Assembly: GCF_003202285.1 (NCBI RefSeq)
Contig: NZ_MASW01000001.1
Span: 1,889,681-1,953,680, forward strand
Direction: 5' to 3'
Source: Prauserella muralis
GTDB lineage: Bacteria > Actinomycetota > Actinomycetes > Mycobacteriales > Pseudonocardiaceae
Length of the DNA stretch: 64,000 nucleotides
The notes beneath the pieces were generated by a model, which saw only the letters and a list, made by a program, of their open reading frames with translations, ran no database searches and was not told the origin of the DNA. Of the stretch, positions 54,338-64,000 are shown one piece after another. How positions within the stretch are numbered: the first letter of the stretch is position 1; the number at the start of each line of letters is the position of its first letter. A program made the translations under genes and the position numbers.

Positions 54338-55715
54338 TGCGCAGTCTGTCATATCCCGGATGGTTGGTGTGTTCGCGCCGGGTCACCTTGGTGAGCTGAC
54401 CCAGGTCGTGCCCTTCGAGATGGTCGATGCGGTGCTGGCCGAGGCGCCCGCGGCGACGCAGCGGCGGGTGCGGTTGTTGCCGGCCCGGGTGACGGTGTAC
54501 TTCCTGCTGGCGATGGGCCTGTTCCCCGAGCGTGGCTATCGCGGGGTGTTTGCGTCGCTGACCGCCGGTCTGGGTGCGCTGCGGCCGGCGACGCCGACGG
54601 CGTCGGCATTGCGGCAAGCCCGGTCCCGCCTCGGGCCGGGCCCGCTGGCCGCGTTGTTCACTCTGCTGGCCGGGCCGGTGGCCCGGCCCCGCACCCCCGG
54701 CGCCTGCTGGCGGGGCCTGCGACTGGTCGCGATCGACGGAACGCAGGTCGCCATCCCCGACAGCGAACCCCACCGGGCCTGGACCCAGATGAGCCGCACC
54801 GCCTCCCATCCCTCGGCCGGGTATCCGCTGCTGCGGCTGGTCACGCTGGTCGAGTGCGGCACCCGCGCGCTGATCGCGGCGGTGTTCGGCAGCCCCGCCG
54901 ACGGAGAACTGGCCTACGCGGCCACCCTGCTGAACCGGCTGCGTCCGGGGATGGTGCTGCTCGCCGACCGCAATTTCGACGCCGCGACCTTCCTCGCCGG
55001 CACCGCCAGCACCGGCGCGGACCTGCTGATCCGGCTCAAAGGCAACCGACGCCCACCACTGCTGGGCCGCCACACCGACGGGTCGATCCGCTCGATCATC
55101 GGCGGCGTCGAAGTCCGGGTCATCGAAGCCCTGGTCACCGTCACCACAGCCGACGGGTCCCACCGCAGCGAGCACTACCGGCTGGTCACCACCCTGCTCG
55201 ACCCCCAGCGTTATCCGGCCACCGACCTGATCGAGCTCTACCACCAGCGCTGGGAGATCGAAACCGCCTACCTCGCCCTCAAACACACCCTCACCCGCGG
55301 GCGGGTCCTGCGTTCGCAGACCCCGACCGGAGCCCAGCAGGAACTCTGGGCACTGCTGGCGACCTATCAAATCCTGCGCATCGCGATGACCGACGCCACC
55401 AATTCCCGCCCCGGCCTCACCCCCGACCGGGCCGGGTTCAGCGTCGCGCTACACGCCGCCCGCGACCAGGTCATCACCGCCCAGTCGATCATCGCCGGCA
55501 CCCACATCGACCTCATCGGCACCATCGGCACCCACATCCTGGCCAGCCTGCTCCCAGCCCGCCGAGCACGCACCTGCCCCCGAACCGTCAAACGACCACT
55601 ATCCAAATACGCCTACAACAAACCCCACCAACCCCCCACCTGCCACACCATCACCATCGAAATAACCATCACCAACGCCGCAACAAGCCCGTTGACACGC
55701 ACCACCCCGCCCTAA
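54333..55715 (+). CDS. IS4-family DDE transposase, copy 2
   Basis: A 460-residue protein identical to copy 1: N-terminal IS4 domain, DDE core with Asp in VAIDGTQVAIPD, Asp in LLADRNFD, and Glu in the YREK signature YHQRWEIETAYLALK. The TTG start follows GGGAG and is inside a hairpin. No frameshift or stop interrupts it, so it is likely active. The C-terminus is rich in Thr/Pro/His. No accessory gene is present in the element. Confidence 0.92.
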   Translation: MSAQSVISRMVGVFAPGHLGELTQVVPFEMVDAVLAEAPAATQRRVRLLPARVTVYFLLAMGLFPERGYRGVFASLTAGLGALRPATPTASALRQARSRLGPGPLAALFTLLAGPVARPRTPGACWRGLRLVAIDGTQVAIPDSEPHRAWTQMSRTASHPSAGYPLLRLVTLVECGTRALIAAVFGSPADGELAYAATLLNRLRPGMVLLADRNFDAATFLAGTASTGADLLIRLKGNRRPPLLGRHTDGSIRSIIGGVEVRVIEALVTVTTADGSHRSEHYRLVTTLLDPQRYPATDLIELYHQRWEIETAYLALKHTLTRGRVLRSQTPTGAQQELWALLATYQILRIAMTDATNSRPGLTPDRAGFSVALHAARDQVITAQSIIAGTHIDLIGTIGTHILASLLPARRARTCPRTVKRPLSKYAYNKPHQPPTCHTITIEITITNAATSPLTRTTPP

Positions 55716-55797
55716 CTACCCGGCCTTGGGCATTGGGGAGCTCTGGTGGGCGGGCGTCCGCTGTGGGGGCGGCGGAGGGCGACTAGAGTTCCGCACC

Positions 55798-56871
55798 GTG
55801 ATCAAGCGCCTGAGGCGGCTGCCGCTCGCCGACCAGCCGGGCCACGCACTCGTCGGCGTCCTCCGGATGCCGGAGACGACGATCAGCCCGCTGACCTCGA
55901 TCATCCGGCGCGTCGTCGGTGCGATCCTCTTTCTGTTCGCCGCCGTGTTCATCGTCTACCTCGACCGCGACGGCTACAAGGACGCCAACGGCGACGGGGT
56001 GTCGTTCCTCGACTGCATCTACTACGCCACCGTGTCGCTGTCGACCACCGGCTACGGCGACATCTCGCCGGTCACCGCCACGGCGAGGCTGGTCAACATC
56101 GTTGTGATCACGCCACTGCGAGTGATGTTCCTGATCGTGCTCGTCGGTACCACACTGGAGGTACTCACCGAGCGTTCCCGCCAGGCGCTGCGGATCCAGA
56201 AGTGGAGGAACACCGTGCGTGACCATGTGGTGGTCATCGGCTTCGGCACGAAGGGCCGGTCCGCGGTCAACGCGCTGCTGGCCGAGGAAGGGGTCGAGAC
56301 CAACCAGGTCGTCGTCGTCGACACCGACCAGCAGGCGCTCGACGCGGCGAGCGCGCTCGGCCTCATCACCGTGCACGGCTCCGCCACGAGATCGGACGTG
56401 CTCCGCGTCGCGGGTGTCCAGCGGGCGCGGGCGGTCGTCATCGCGCCGAACCGCGACGACACCGCCGTGCTGGTGACCCTCACCGCCCGCGAGCTGGCGC
56501 CCAAGGCGAGCATCCTGGCCTCGGTGCGGGAGGCGGAGAACGTCCACCTGCTCAAACAGTCCGGCGCCGACCAGGTCGTGGTCTCCAGCGAGACGGCGGG
56601 CAGGCTGCTCGGCATCGCCACGCGCACCCCGCTCGTGGTGGACATGGTGGAGGACCTGCTCACCCCGCAGACCGGGCTGGCCATCGCCGAGCGGCCGGTG
56701 GAGGAGTCCGAAGCGGGCGGCTCGCCCCGGCATCTGCCCGACATCGTGCTGGGCATCGTGCGCGACGGGCAGCTCTACCGGGTCGACGCCCCGGAGGCCG
56801 ACGCCATCGAACCCGGCGACCGGCTCCTCTACGTCCGCAAGGTCACCCCCGCGGAGGACCTGCCGCGCTGA
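55798..56871 (+). CDS. Potassium-channel-like protein with RCK domain (Rv3200c-like)
   Basis: A 357-residue ion-channel protein. Two transmembrane helices flank a pore with selectivity filter STTGYGD (near residue 83), and a cytoplasmic RCK/TrkA-N domain follows: VVVIGFGTKGRSAVNALLAEEG with a Rossmann GxGxxG-like loop near residue 144, and a TrkA-C-type end. From memory the mycobacterial homologue Rv3200c is adjacent to adnAB too. GTG 55798 is chosen over a longer frame that would run into the IS target site. IS copy 2 lies 59 bases upstream and may affect its expression. Confidence 0.88.
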   Translation: MIKRLRRLPLADQPGHALVGVLRMPETTISPLTSIIRRVVGAILFLFAAVFIVYLDRDGYKDANGDGVSFLDCIYYATVSLSTTGYGDISPVTATARLVNIVVITPLRVMFLIVLVGTTLEVLTERSRQALRIQKWRNTVRDHVVVIGFGTKGRSAVNALLAEEGVETNQVVVVDTDQQALDAASALGLITVHGSATRSDVLRVAGVQRARAVVIAPNRDDTAVLVTLTARELAPKASILASVREAENVHLLKQSGADQVVVSSETAGRLLGIATRTPLVVDMVEDLLTPQTGLAIAERPVEESEAGGSPRHLPDIVLGIVRDGQLYRVDAPEADAIEPGDRLLYVRKVTPAEDLPR

Positions 56872-56944
56872 CCCCCGGCCGTGTGACGCGGCGTGCGCCG
56901 CGGCTTTCTGTGCATCGGCGAAACGATCTGGAACGATTGGGTAC

Positions 56945-57421
56945 GTGCGGCAGCGAGCGGATCAACGTCGGCGGCCCACGCCGCCCCTCACCTGGAAGGT
57001 GCTCGGCGTCGCCGCGGCAACGGGTCTGCTGATCGTCCTTGCGGCCTGGTGGGCCGGTCCCTCCCTGTTCGGCGTGCCCGCGGTCGCGGAGATGCGCACC
57101 GTGGAGGCCACCGTGACGCTGCCCGCGGACTGCTCCAACCCCAACGCCGCCGAGACGGTCCGCTTCGAGTTCGGCGGCGAGACCCGCAACGGAACCCTCA
57201 ACGGCTGCGGGCACGACCAGGACGAACGGGTGGACATCGCCGTGCCCTCCGAGGCGCCGGAGAGCGGGCTCATCGACGTGCAGCTGGCCAGCACCGCGCT
57301 CGGCACCACCGACCTGCGCAGGCCGGTCGGCCTGGTGCTGCTGGTGCTGAGCTGCGCCGCGGGCGGCATGTACGCCTACCTCGTCGCCCGCGGACCCCGC
57401 CGCACCGTCGCGCTGCTCTAG
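56945..57421 (+). CDS. Two-TM hypothetical envelope protein
   Basis: A 158-residue protein with a basic N-terminus, a transmembrane segment near residues 18-42, an extracytoplasmic middle region with two cysteines (ADCSNPN and NGCGHD) probably forming a disulfide, and a second membrane segment near residues 128-148 ending in a basic tail. No family recognised. The GTG start is preceded by 73 intergenic bases after the channel gene. It converges with a zinc metallopeptidase gene, stops 19 bases apart. Confidence 0.55.
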   Translation: MRQRADQRRRPTPPLTWKVLGVAAATGLLIVLAAWWAGPSLFGVPAVAEMRTVEATVTLPADCSNPNAAETVRFEFGGETRNGTLNGCGHDQDERVDIAVPSEAPESGLIDVQLASTALGTTDLRRPVGLVLLVLSCAAGGMYAYLVARGPRRTVALL

Positions 57422-57440
57422 CCCGAGGGAAGGGTGCCGT

Positions 57441-58511
57441 TCAGGCGACGTCGGCCGGGGCGGCGGCGAAGGTGTTGCAGTCGGCGATGCGGTTGTCGTA
57501 GGCACCGGCCCGCCACCACGCCGCGTAGTTGGCGTTGCTGCCGTGGTCGTGGGTGCCGGAGGTGTCGTCGCCCCGCGTCTCCTGGTCGTACCACGCCTTC
57601 TCGTACATGTCCCTGCTGATCGAACCGCCCTGGTCGACGTGGGAGCCCAGGAACATCCCGGAGAAGCACTGCGCCTGCAGCTCCTTGCGGCGTGACAGCT
57701 CCAGCCCCTTCGGGCTGTGCTGGCCCACCGCGTAGATCCGCTGCCACACGGCGTCCATGATCCCGGCCACCTCCTGCACGTGATGGCCGTACTCGTGGGC
57801 CAGCAGTGCCAGGTAGACGCCGGGGTTGTCGCCGTACTGATCGGTCTGCAGCCCGGCGAACGGCACGTAGAGGTTGTTCTCGCAGTAGTAGGCGGCCGTC
57901 GCGATACCGACGTCGATCGTGCCGCACGGCGTCCGGAAGTTCGGCCCGGAAGGGAAGTGCAGCTTCGGCGAGACGAACGGCAGGTTGTAGGCGCGCAGGA
58001 AGGGCCCCCACGCCGCGTCGAGGCACCGTGTCGCCGCCGAGAAGAAGCGTTCGGCCGCCGCGGGGTTGCTCTGCCACGGCGGCAGCGCGCACGCGAGGTT
58101 CTGCAGGCCCTCGTCGGGGTTCTGCAGGATGGGATGATCGGCCAGCTTGAGGATCTTCTGCGGGCCAGGGGCCGCCACCGGGGCGCTCCGCCTCGGAGGC
58201 AGCGTGCTGGCGGTGGTGGAGGCGGGCGACGAGCTGCCGGTGGACTCGGCGGTCGTGGCCGTGCTGGGAGCGCTGGGTGGCCTGCTGCTGGTGGCCGCGT
58301 TGGGGGTGTAGTTGCCGCCCGCGGACGGATCGCCGCCACCGGCGAGCGTGAACACCACGATGAGGCTCAGCACGAGCAACGTCGCACCGCCGAGGGACGC
58401 CACGATCAGCGGCCCCCTCCGGTTCCGGGGTGGCGGGAACCCAGGGCCGCCGGTTCCGTCGCCGTCCGGGTGCGGCGGCGGACCGTACGGCCACGGGGGC
58501 GGTTGTGTCAT
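57441..58511 (-). CDS. Neutral zinc metallopeptidase (YpfJ family)
   Basis: A 356-residue protein with a Pro/Gly-rich cytoplasmic tail, one transmembrane helix (about residues 33-57), a Ser/Thr/Pro-rich linker and a metallopeptidase domain with HEYGHHVQEVAG (zinc motif, near residue 240) and a downstream RRKELQAQCFSGMFLGS that supplies the third ligand. This matches the YpfJ/putative neutral zinc metallopeptidase family; it acts outside the cell. Cysteines ACALPP, RCLDAA, PCGTID, YCENN and DCNTF suggest disulfides. ATG 58511. Confidence 0.85.
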   Translation of the reverse strand: MTQPPPWPYGPPPHPDGDGTGGPGFPPPRNRRGPLIVASLGGATLLVLSLIVVFTLAGGGDPSAGGNYTPNAATSSRPPSAPSTATTAESTGSSSPASTTASTLPPRRSAPVAAPGPQKILKLADHPILQNPDEGLQNLACALPPWQSNPAAAERFFSAATRCLDAAWGPFLRAYNLPFVSPKLHFPSGPNFRTPCGTIDVGIATAAYYCENNLYVPFAGLQTDQYGDNPGVYLALLAHEYGHHVQEVAGIMDAVWQRIYAVGQHSPKGLELSRRKELQAQCFSGMFLGSHVDQGGSISRDMYEKAWYDQETRGDDTSGTHDHGSNANYAAWWRAGAYDNRIADCNTFAAAPADVA

Positions 58512-58635
58512 GGGCCGTCCTGCGCTAGATCGACTTCCGCGTCAGCATATCGAGGTAAGGGTCCCCGCGGCGTGCCTTGCATAATCCGGGGGTACGGCGG
58601 GATGTGCGATTTCCACGGAATGCGAGGATTGCTCA

Positions 58636-59586
58636 ATGACGGATTCGAGTGGCTGGTCGTCGCCGGACTCCGGTGACGCTTCGCGGTATCCCCAGTACCC
58701 GCAGTATCCGCAGGGCGGCGGGCAGGGTCCCGCGGGCCCCGCCGGGAAGCCGGGTGTGATCCCGCTCCGCCCGCTGAGCCTCGGCGAGATCGTCGACGGC
58801 GCGATCACCACGATGCGCAAGCACGCGGGCGTCGTCTTCGGCGCGTCCGCCGTGGTGGCGCTGCTCAGCGCGCTGCTCTACCTCGCCGCGGACCTCTGGG
58901 TGCTCGACAGCCTCAACCCGGTGACCATCGACGCCGGCGCCTCGCAGCAGGAACAGCTGGACCAGGCGATGGCGGCCCTCGGTGACAGCCTGTCCGCCAC
59001 CGGCGTCATCGCGATCATCACGGTGCTGACGCAGACGTTTCTCACCGGCTTTCTCATGGTGGTGGTCGGCAAGGCCGTGCTCGGCCAGGCCATCGGCTTC
59101 GGCGAGGCGTGGAACGAGCTGAAGCCGCGGCTGTTGCCGCTGCTCGGGCTCACCATCGTCGTCACGATCCTCGTCGCGATCGGCACCCTGCTGCTCATCA
59201 TCCCCGGCATCTGGGCCTACGTGGTGCTGAGCCTGGCCACGCCCGCGCTCGTCCTGGAGCGCGGCCGCATCGGGCAGTCGATGGGCCGGTCGAGGGCCCT
59301 CATGCGCGGGTCGTGGTGGCGCGTGTTCGGAGTGCTGATCGTGGCCATGATCATCACCTTCGTGATCGGGTTCATCATCCAGATCCCGTTCGGCTTCGCG
59401 ACCGGCTCGCTCACCACCGCCACGCCGACGGTCACCGACCTGGTCATCAACGAGCTCGGGGCGGCCGTCGCACAGACCATCACGGTGCCGTTCGTCGCCT
59501 CGGTCACCGCGCTGCTCTACATCGACCAGCGCATGCGCAAGGAGGGCCTTGACATCGAACTGGCCCGCGCCGCCGGGGGCCAGTGA
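58636..59586 (+). CDS. Glycerophosphodiester-phosphodiesterase membrane-domain-like protein
   Basis: A 316-residue protein with a Tyr/Pro/Gln-rich cytoplasmic tail (YPQYPQYPQ), then about six transmembrane segments and the motifs LRPLSLGEIVDGAITTMRKHAGVVFG and LLLIIPGIWAYVVLSLATPALVLERGRIGQSMGRSRALMRG, typical of the actinobacterial GDPD membrane-domain family. It is the first gene of an operon with DUF4129, DUF4350, MoxR and DUF58 proteins. A CATAAT at 58580-58585 may be a -10 element. Role unknown. Confidence 0.72.
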   Translation: MTDSSGWSSPDSGDASRYPQYPQYPQGGGQGPAGPAGKPGVIPLRPLSLGEIVDGAITTMRKHAGVVFGASAVVALLSALLYLAADLWVLDSLNPVTIDAGASQQEQLDQAMAALGDSLSATGVIAIITVLTQTFLTGFLMVVVGKAVLGQAIGFGEAWNELKPRLLPLLGLTIVVTILVAIGTLLLIIPGIWAYVVLSLATPALVLERGRIGQSMGRSRALMRGSWWRVFGVLIVAMIITFVIGFIIQIPFGFATGSLTTATPTVTDLVINELGAAVAQTITVPFVASVTALLYIDQRMRKEGLDIELARAAGGQ

Positions 59587-60212
59587 TCGCCGGCGCGGAC
59601 GTCCCGGTCGAGCTCGGCAGGGACGAGGCGAGGCGCCTCGCCCGCGCCGAGCTGGCCGACCCGGACTACGCGCAGGCCCGGCCGTCGCCGGTGCAGCAGG
59701 CCATCGACTGGCTGGGCGACCGGCTCGCCGACCTGTTCGGGGCGCTGGCGGGCGCGACCCCCGGTGGCGTCGCGGGCCTGGTGGTGTTCCTGCTGCTGCT
59801 CGTCGTGCTGGTGCTCGTGATCCGCCTGCGGGTCGGCAAGCCGGCGCGCCGCGGCCGGGTCCGTGGCGAGCCCGTGTTCACCGGGGCGCCGCGCACCGCA
59901 TCCGGTCACCGGCAGGCCGCCGAGCACGCGGCCGAGCGTGGCGAGCTGGCCGAGGCCGTCCGGGAGCGCTTCCGCGCCGTCGTGCGTGAATTGGAGGAAC
60001 GCGGCGTGCTCGACGAGCGGGCGGGGCGCACCGCGGGGGAGGCCGCCACCGAGGCCGGACGGCTGGTGCCGCAGTTCGCGGGCGAACTGCACTCGGCGGC
60101 CACGCTGTTCGACGAGGTGCACTACGGGGGGCGGGCCGCCACCGTCGCCGCGTACGCGCGGCTGAGCGATCTCGACACGCGCCTGGCCGGCGCCCGGCCG
60201 GTGGCCCCGTGA
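59583..60212 (+). CDS. DUF4129 membrane protein
   Basis: A 209-residue protein: an N-terminal helix region, one transmembrane helix (GVAGLVVFLLLLVVLVLVIRL, about residues 61-81) and a C-terminal cytoplasmic domain (AEHAAERGELAEAVRERFRAVVRELEERGVLDER...) that matches DUF4129. In related actinobacterial operons this domain accompanies MoxR and DUF58 proteins. GTG 59583 overlaps the upstream stop by four bases, and its own stop overlaps the next GTG. Confidence 0.8.
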   Translation: MIAGADVPVELGRDEARRLARAELADPDYAQARPSPVQQAIDWLGDRLADLFGALAGATPGGVAGLVVFLLLLVVLVLVIRLRVGKPARRGRVRGEPVFTGAPRTASGHRQAAEHAAERGELAEAVRERFRAVVRELEERGVLDERAGRTAGEAATEAGRLVPQFAGELHSAATLFDEVHYGGRAATVAAYARLSDLDTRLAGARPVAP

Positions 60213-61287
60213 GCACGTCGGTCTCACCGGACGCCAGGACGGTGTGGCGGGCCGTGCGCACTCCCGCGCTGATCGTGCTGCTCGTCTGTGCCGCGGGCAT
60301 CGTGCTGGCACTGGCCCGGTCCGCGGGCGGCCCTCCGCTCGACCCGCGCTCCGCCGACCCGGCAGGCGGCCGCGCGCTCGCCCGCCTGCTCGACCGGCAG
60401 GGCGTCACCGTGGAACCCACCTACACCAGCGCGGGGCTGCGCCCTGCCGGCGCGACCCTGCTCGTCACCGACCCCGACCTGGTGGATCCCGCGACGCTGA
60501 GCCGCCTTGCCGGGCAGGCCGCCCACGTCGTGCTCGTCGAGCCGGGCGACGAGGCGCTCACCGCCGTCGCGCCCGCCGTCTCCCGCGAGAACGGGCTGGC
60601 GGTCACCACCCGCGAGCCCGGCTGTGCCCTGGCGGCCGCCACCGCCGCCGGGCCCGTGACCATCGGCGGCACCGGCTACCAGGCCCGCCGCACCTGCTAC
60701 GACGGCGCGATCGCCCAGAGCGGCCGCGTGACCGTGGTGGGCGGGCCGCAGGCGTTCGGCAACGACGCCCTCGGCGAGCAGGGCAACGCCGCACTCGCGT
60801 TGCGGCTGCTCGGCGAGCGCCAGCGCCTGGTCTGGTACGTGCCCTCGGCGGGCGATCCCGGCCTCGCGGGTGGGCAGGAGTCGCTGTACGACCTGCTGCC
60901 CGGCGCCTGGGTGTTCGGCGCCGTACAGGCAGGCGTCGCCGTGGTCCTGCTGGCGTTGTGGCGGGCCCGCAGGCTCGGCCCCGTGGTCACCGAACCGCTG
61001 CCGGTGGTGGTGCGTGCGGCCGAGACCGTGGAGGGCAGGGCGCGGCTCTACCGTAGGGCGGGCGCCACCGGCCACGCCGCCGACGCGTTGCGCCGCGCGA
61101 GCCTCGGCCGGCTGCGTGGGCGCCTCGGTCTCGGCGCCGACGCCGGCCCACAGACCGTGCTGGCGGCCATCGCCGCCAGGACCGGGCGGGACGTGGGCCC
61201 GCTGCTGTACGGCCCTCCGCCCGAGGGCGACGCCGCGCTGGTGCGGCTCGCCGACGCACTGGACGCACTCGAGAATGAGGTGAGGCA

Positions 61288-61291
<4 letters not shown>
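60209..61291 (+). CDS. DUF4350 membrane protein
   Basis: A 360-residue protein with an N-terminal transmembrane helix (about residues 20-38), an external domain beginning DPRSADPAGGRALARLLDRQGVTV that matches DUF4350, a second transmembrane segment near residues 235-252 and a C-terminal cytoplasmic tail. The family co-occurs with MoxR ATPases. GTG 60209 overlaps the DUF4129 stop; the stop overlaps the moxR GTG (GTGA). It is likely a membrane part of the MoxR-DUF58 system, of unknown mechanism. Confidence 0.78.
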
Positions 61292-62246
<955 letters not shown>

Positions 62247-62247
<1 letters not shown>

Positions 62248-63542
62248 TGGCGCTGACCGCCCGCGCCGGTCTGCTCGCCCTCGCCGGCGCGCTCGTGGTG
62301 GCGCTGCTCGCGCCGTCATGGGCGGGGGTGGCCGCCGCGACGGGTGTGGTGCTCGCCGCGCTGGCCGCCGATCTCGCACTGGCGGGCAGCGTGCGGGCGC
62401 TGACGTTCAGCCGCTCCGGTGCGACGTCGGTGCGGCTCGGCGAGGAGGCCGAGGTGAGCCTGCGGGTGGCCAACCCGGGCAGGCGCAGGGTGCGGGGCAG
62501 GCTGCGCGACGCGTGGCCGCCGAGCGCGGGCGCCGTCGACGACCGGCACACGCTGGCCGTGCCGCCCGGGCAGGCGCGCACCGTCGTGACGCGGCTACGC
62601 CCTGCCCGCCGCGGCGACCGGCACGCGCACCGCGTCACCGTCCGCGCCGTGGGCCCGCTGGGCATCGCCGCGCGGCAGGGCTCGCACACCGTGCCGTGGA
62701 CGGTGCGCGCGCTGCCGCCGTTTCACAGCAGGCGGCACCTGCCCGGCAAGCTCGACCGGCTGCGCCAGCTCGACGGCCGCAGCGCCGCCCACGTGCGCGG
62801 TCAGGGCACGGAGTTCGACTCGCTGCGCGAGTACGTCGTCGGCGACGACGTGCGCTCGATCGACTGGCGGGCCACCGCGCGCGCCCGCGACGTCATGGTG
62901 CGCACGTGGCGGCCGGAGCGCGACCGGCGCGTGCTGCTGGTGCTCGACACCAGCCGGACGGCGGCGGGCCGCATCGGCGACGGCACCCGGCTGGACACCG
63001 CTCTGGACGCGGCGCTGCTCTTGGCCGCGCTCGCGGGCAGGGCGGGCGACCGGGTGGACCTGCTCGCCTACGACCGCCGCGTGCGCGCGAGCGTCCAGGG
63101 CACCGGCTCGGCCGAGCTGCTGCCGTCGCTGGTCGGCGCCATGGCGCCGCTGGAACCCGAGCTGGTGGAGCTCGACGCGCGTGGCCTGGCAGGCGAGGTG
63201 CTGCGCCGGGCGGGCCGTCGCTCGCTCGTGGTGCTGCTGACCGGGCTCGACCCGGCGCCGCTGGAGGCGGGACTGCTGCCGGTGCTGCCGTCGCTGACCG
63301 CCCGGCACCGCCTGCTCGTCGGCGCCGTCGCCGACCCCGCCGTGGCCGGACTGGCACGCGGGCGCGGCGACGCCGACGCCGTCTACGGCGCGGCGGCGGC
63401 CGAGCGCACGCTCGCCGAGCGTGCCCACGTGACCGCGCTGCTCACCCGGCACGGGGCCGAGGTGGTCGACGCGGGTCCCGGCGCCCTGCCGCCCGCGCTC
63501 GCCGACGCCTACCTGGACCTCAAGGCCAGGGGAGCGCTGTAA
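62247..63542 (+). CDS. DUF58 domain protein
   Basis: A 431-residue protein with two N-terminal membrane helices, a beta-rich region and the DUF58 core VRGQGTEFDSLREYVVGDDVRSIDWRATARARDVMVRTWRPERDRRVLLVLDTSRTA (about residues 187-242). The following VWA-like part has an LDTS metal-site-like motif. The protein likely works with the MoxR ATPase. ATG 62247 uses the last base of the moxR stop. It is the last gene of the operon, 27 bases from a convergent methyltransferase gene. Confidence 0.85.
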
Positions 63543-63569
63543 CGCGCGGGCCGCGGCGCGGCAGGCGGC

Positions 63570-64000
63570 TCACTCCGGCCTGCGGCACACGTAGACCGAG
63601 TCCATCGGGTCGTCGGGCACGTCGTGCACCTCGATGCCGGTGAACCCGGCCTCCGCGAGCATCGTCCTCGCCAGCTCCTCGCCCCACACGGTGCCGAGCC
63701 CGGCACCGCCGCGGGCGAGCGACACCGTCATGCAGTGCAGGGTGCTGACGGCGTAGAGCAGCGGGGCGAGCGGGTTGTCCAGGTTGGCCGCGAGGTCGCT
63801 GGAGGCCTTGATGTCCATCATCACGAACCAGCCGCCGGGAACGAGGGCGTCGTGGATCCGGCGCAGCACGGCCGCGGGTGCGGCCTGATCGTGGATGGCG
63901 TCGAACGCGAACACGGCGTCGAACGGCGGCTCGGTGGGCAACAGCTCGACGTCGCACACCTCGAACGTCACGTTGTCCAGCCCGAGTTCCCCGGCCTCGG
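63570..64000 (-). CDS. Class I SAM-dependent methyltransferase, C-terminal part
   Basis: The reading frame continues beyond the window edge, so only the C-terminal 142 residues or so are visible; the SAM-binding glycine motif is outside. Present are the post-II region CDVELLPTEPPFDAVFAFDAIHDQAAPAAVLRRIHDALVPGG (motifs like PPFDAVF and LVPGGWF) and the end of the fold (TGIEVHDVPDDPMDSVYVCRRPE). It resembles methyltransferases with the IHDQ motif seen in the Rv2258c-like group. Substrate unknown. Confidence 0.75.
   Translation of the reverse strand, partial: EAGELGLDNVTFEVCDVELLPTEPPFDAVFAFDAIHDQAAPAAVLRRIHDALVPGGWFVMMDIKASSDLAANLDNPLAPLLYAVSTLHCMTVSLARGGAGLGTVWGEELARTMLAEAGFTGIEVHDVPDDPMDSVYVCRRPE

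Larger units (their letters stand above)
54223..55728 (+). mobile_element. IS4-family insertion sequence, copy 2 (1506 bp)
   Basis: Same ends as copy 1: CAATGCCGGGTAGTTAGGG at the left and its imperfect complement (CAAGGCC...) at the right. It is flanked by a perfect 10-bp duplication, GGCATTGGGG, at 54213-54222 and 55729-55738, where the left one is the end of palindrome copy C and the right one continues into GAGCT as the uninterrupted repeat does. It is inverted relative to copy 1, with 36.8 kb between them. Confidence 0.92.

Noticed and set aside
50670-55370. Very long open frame on the minus strand across adnA/adnB and the IS
   Set aside because: It is antisense to well-supported genes, Gln/His/Arg-rich and without domain signatures, as expected of opposite-strand frames in high-GC DNA.

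Overview
High-GC actinobacterial chromosome, most likely a member of the Pseudonocardiaceae (Saccharomonospora/Amycolatopsis-like). The signs are strong GC bias at third codon positions, many GTG starts, 4-bp ATGA/GTGA overlaps, and a gene order that from memory parallels Mycobacterium tuberculosis Rv3200c-Rv3212. This is an ordinary, densely coded region; the unusual material is mostly between genes.

Layout. 1-3.5 kb: end of a LpqY-SugABC-type trehalose importer operon, closed by a strong hairpin. 3.6-8.4 kb: membrane proteins, a ParB-domain protein overlapping a phosphoesterase, a 38-residue membrane peptide, and CorA behind a long leader that encodes a proline-rich upstream peptide. 8.4-15.9 kb: MaoC hydratase, DUF2332, acyl-CoA ligase, NUDIX, a small hydrophobic protein, PH-domain protein, PHP phosphoesterase, MarC, a RecB-like nuclease and a two-TM protein. 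15.9-17.4 kb: IS4-like element copy 1. 17.5-31.5 kb: hydrolase, PQQ-like protein and RhlE helicase (one operon), ferritin-like protein, DUF3107, two TetR regulators, an AurF-like diiron protein, hydrolases, DUF3152 metalloprotease, MoeZ and a TIGR02569 protein. 31.7-41.6 kb: assimilatory nitrate/nitrite reduction (nasA, FAD reductase, narK, nirB, nirD) with the HemD-like regulator NnaR and a CbiX-type chelatase, and GlnR-box-like sites in front of nasA and nirB. 41.7-47.6 kb: AlkD and an HTH_42 protein, DUF3224/WYL regulator pair, a second HemD-like gene, a Phd/VapC module, an IdeR-box siderophore-interacting protein and an alkyltransferase-like (ATL) protein. 47.7-54.1 kb: AdnA and AdnB resection motor-nucleases. 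54.2-55.7 kb: IS copy 2, inverted relative to copy 1. 55.8-63.5 kb: Kch channel, zinc metallopeptidase, and a membrane/DUF4129/DUF4350/MoxR/DUF58 operon; a methyltransferase runs off the end.

How the parts fit. NarK imports nitrate, NasA with its FAD/[2Fe-2S] partner reduces it to nitrite, and NirBD with siroheme reduces nitrite to ammonium; NnaR and GlnR are the expected activators. AdnAB, ATL, AlkD, HTH_42 and the RecB-like nuclease give the window a DNA-repair theme.

The most notable signals are: (1) two 1506-bp IS4-like copies, apparently identical, each inserted at the same end of a 79-bp palindromic intergenic element, in the same relative orientation, with 10-bp flanking duplications; (2) that 79-bp repeat family itself (three copies) and a second palindromic family (two copies); (3) a structured corA leader with a proline-rich uORF and a perfect 10-base Shine-Dalgarno; (4) an IS hairpin that sequesters the transposase TTG start.
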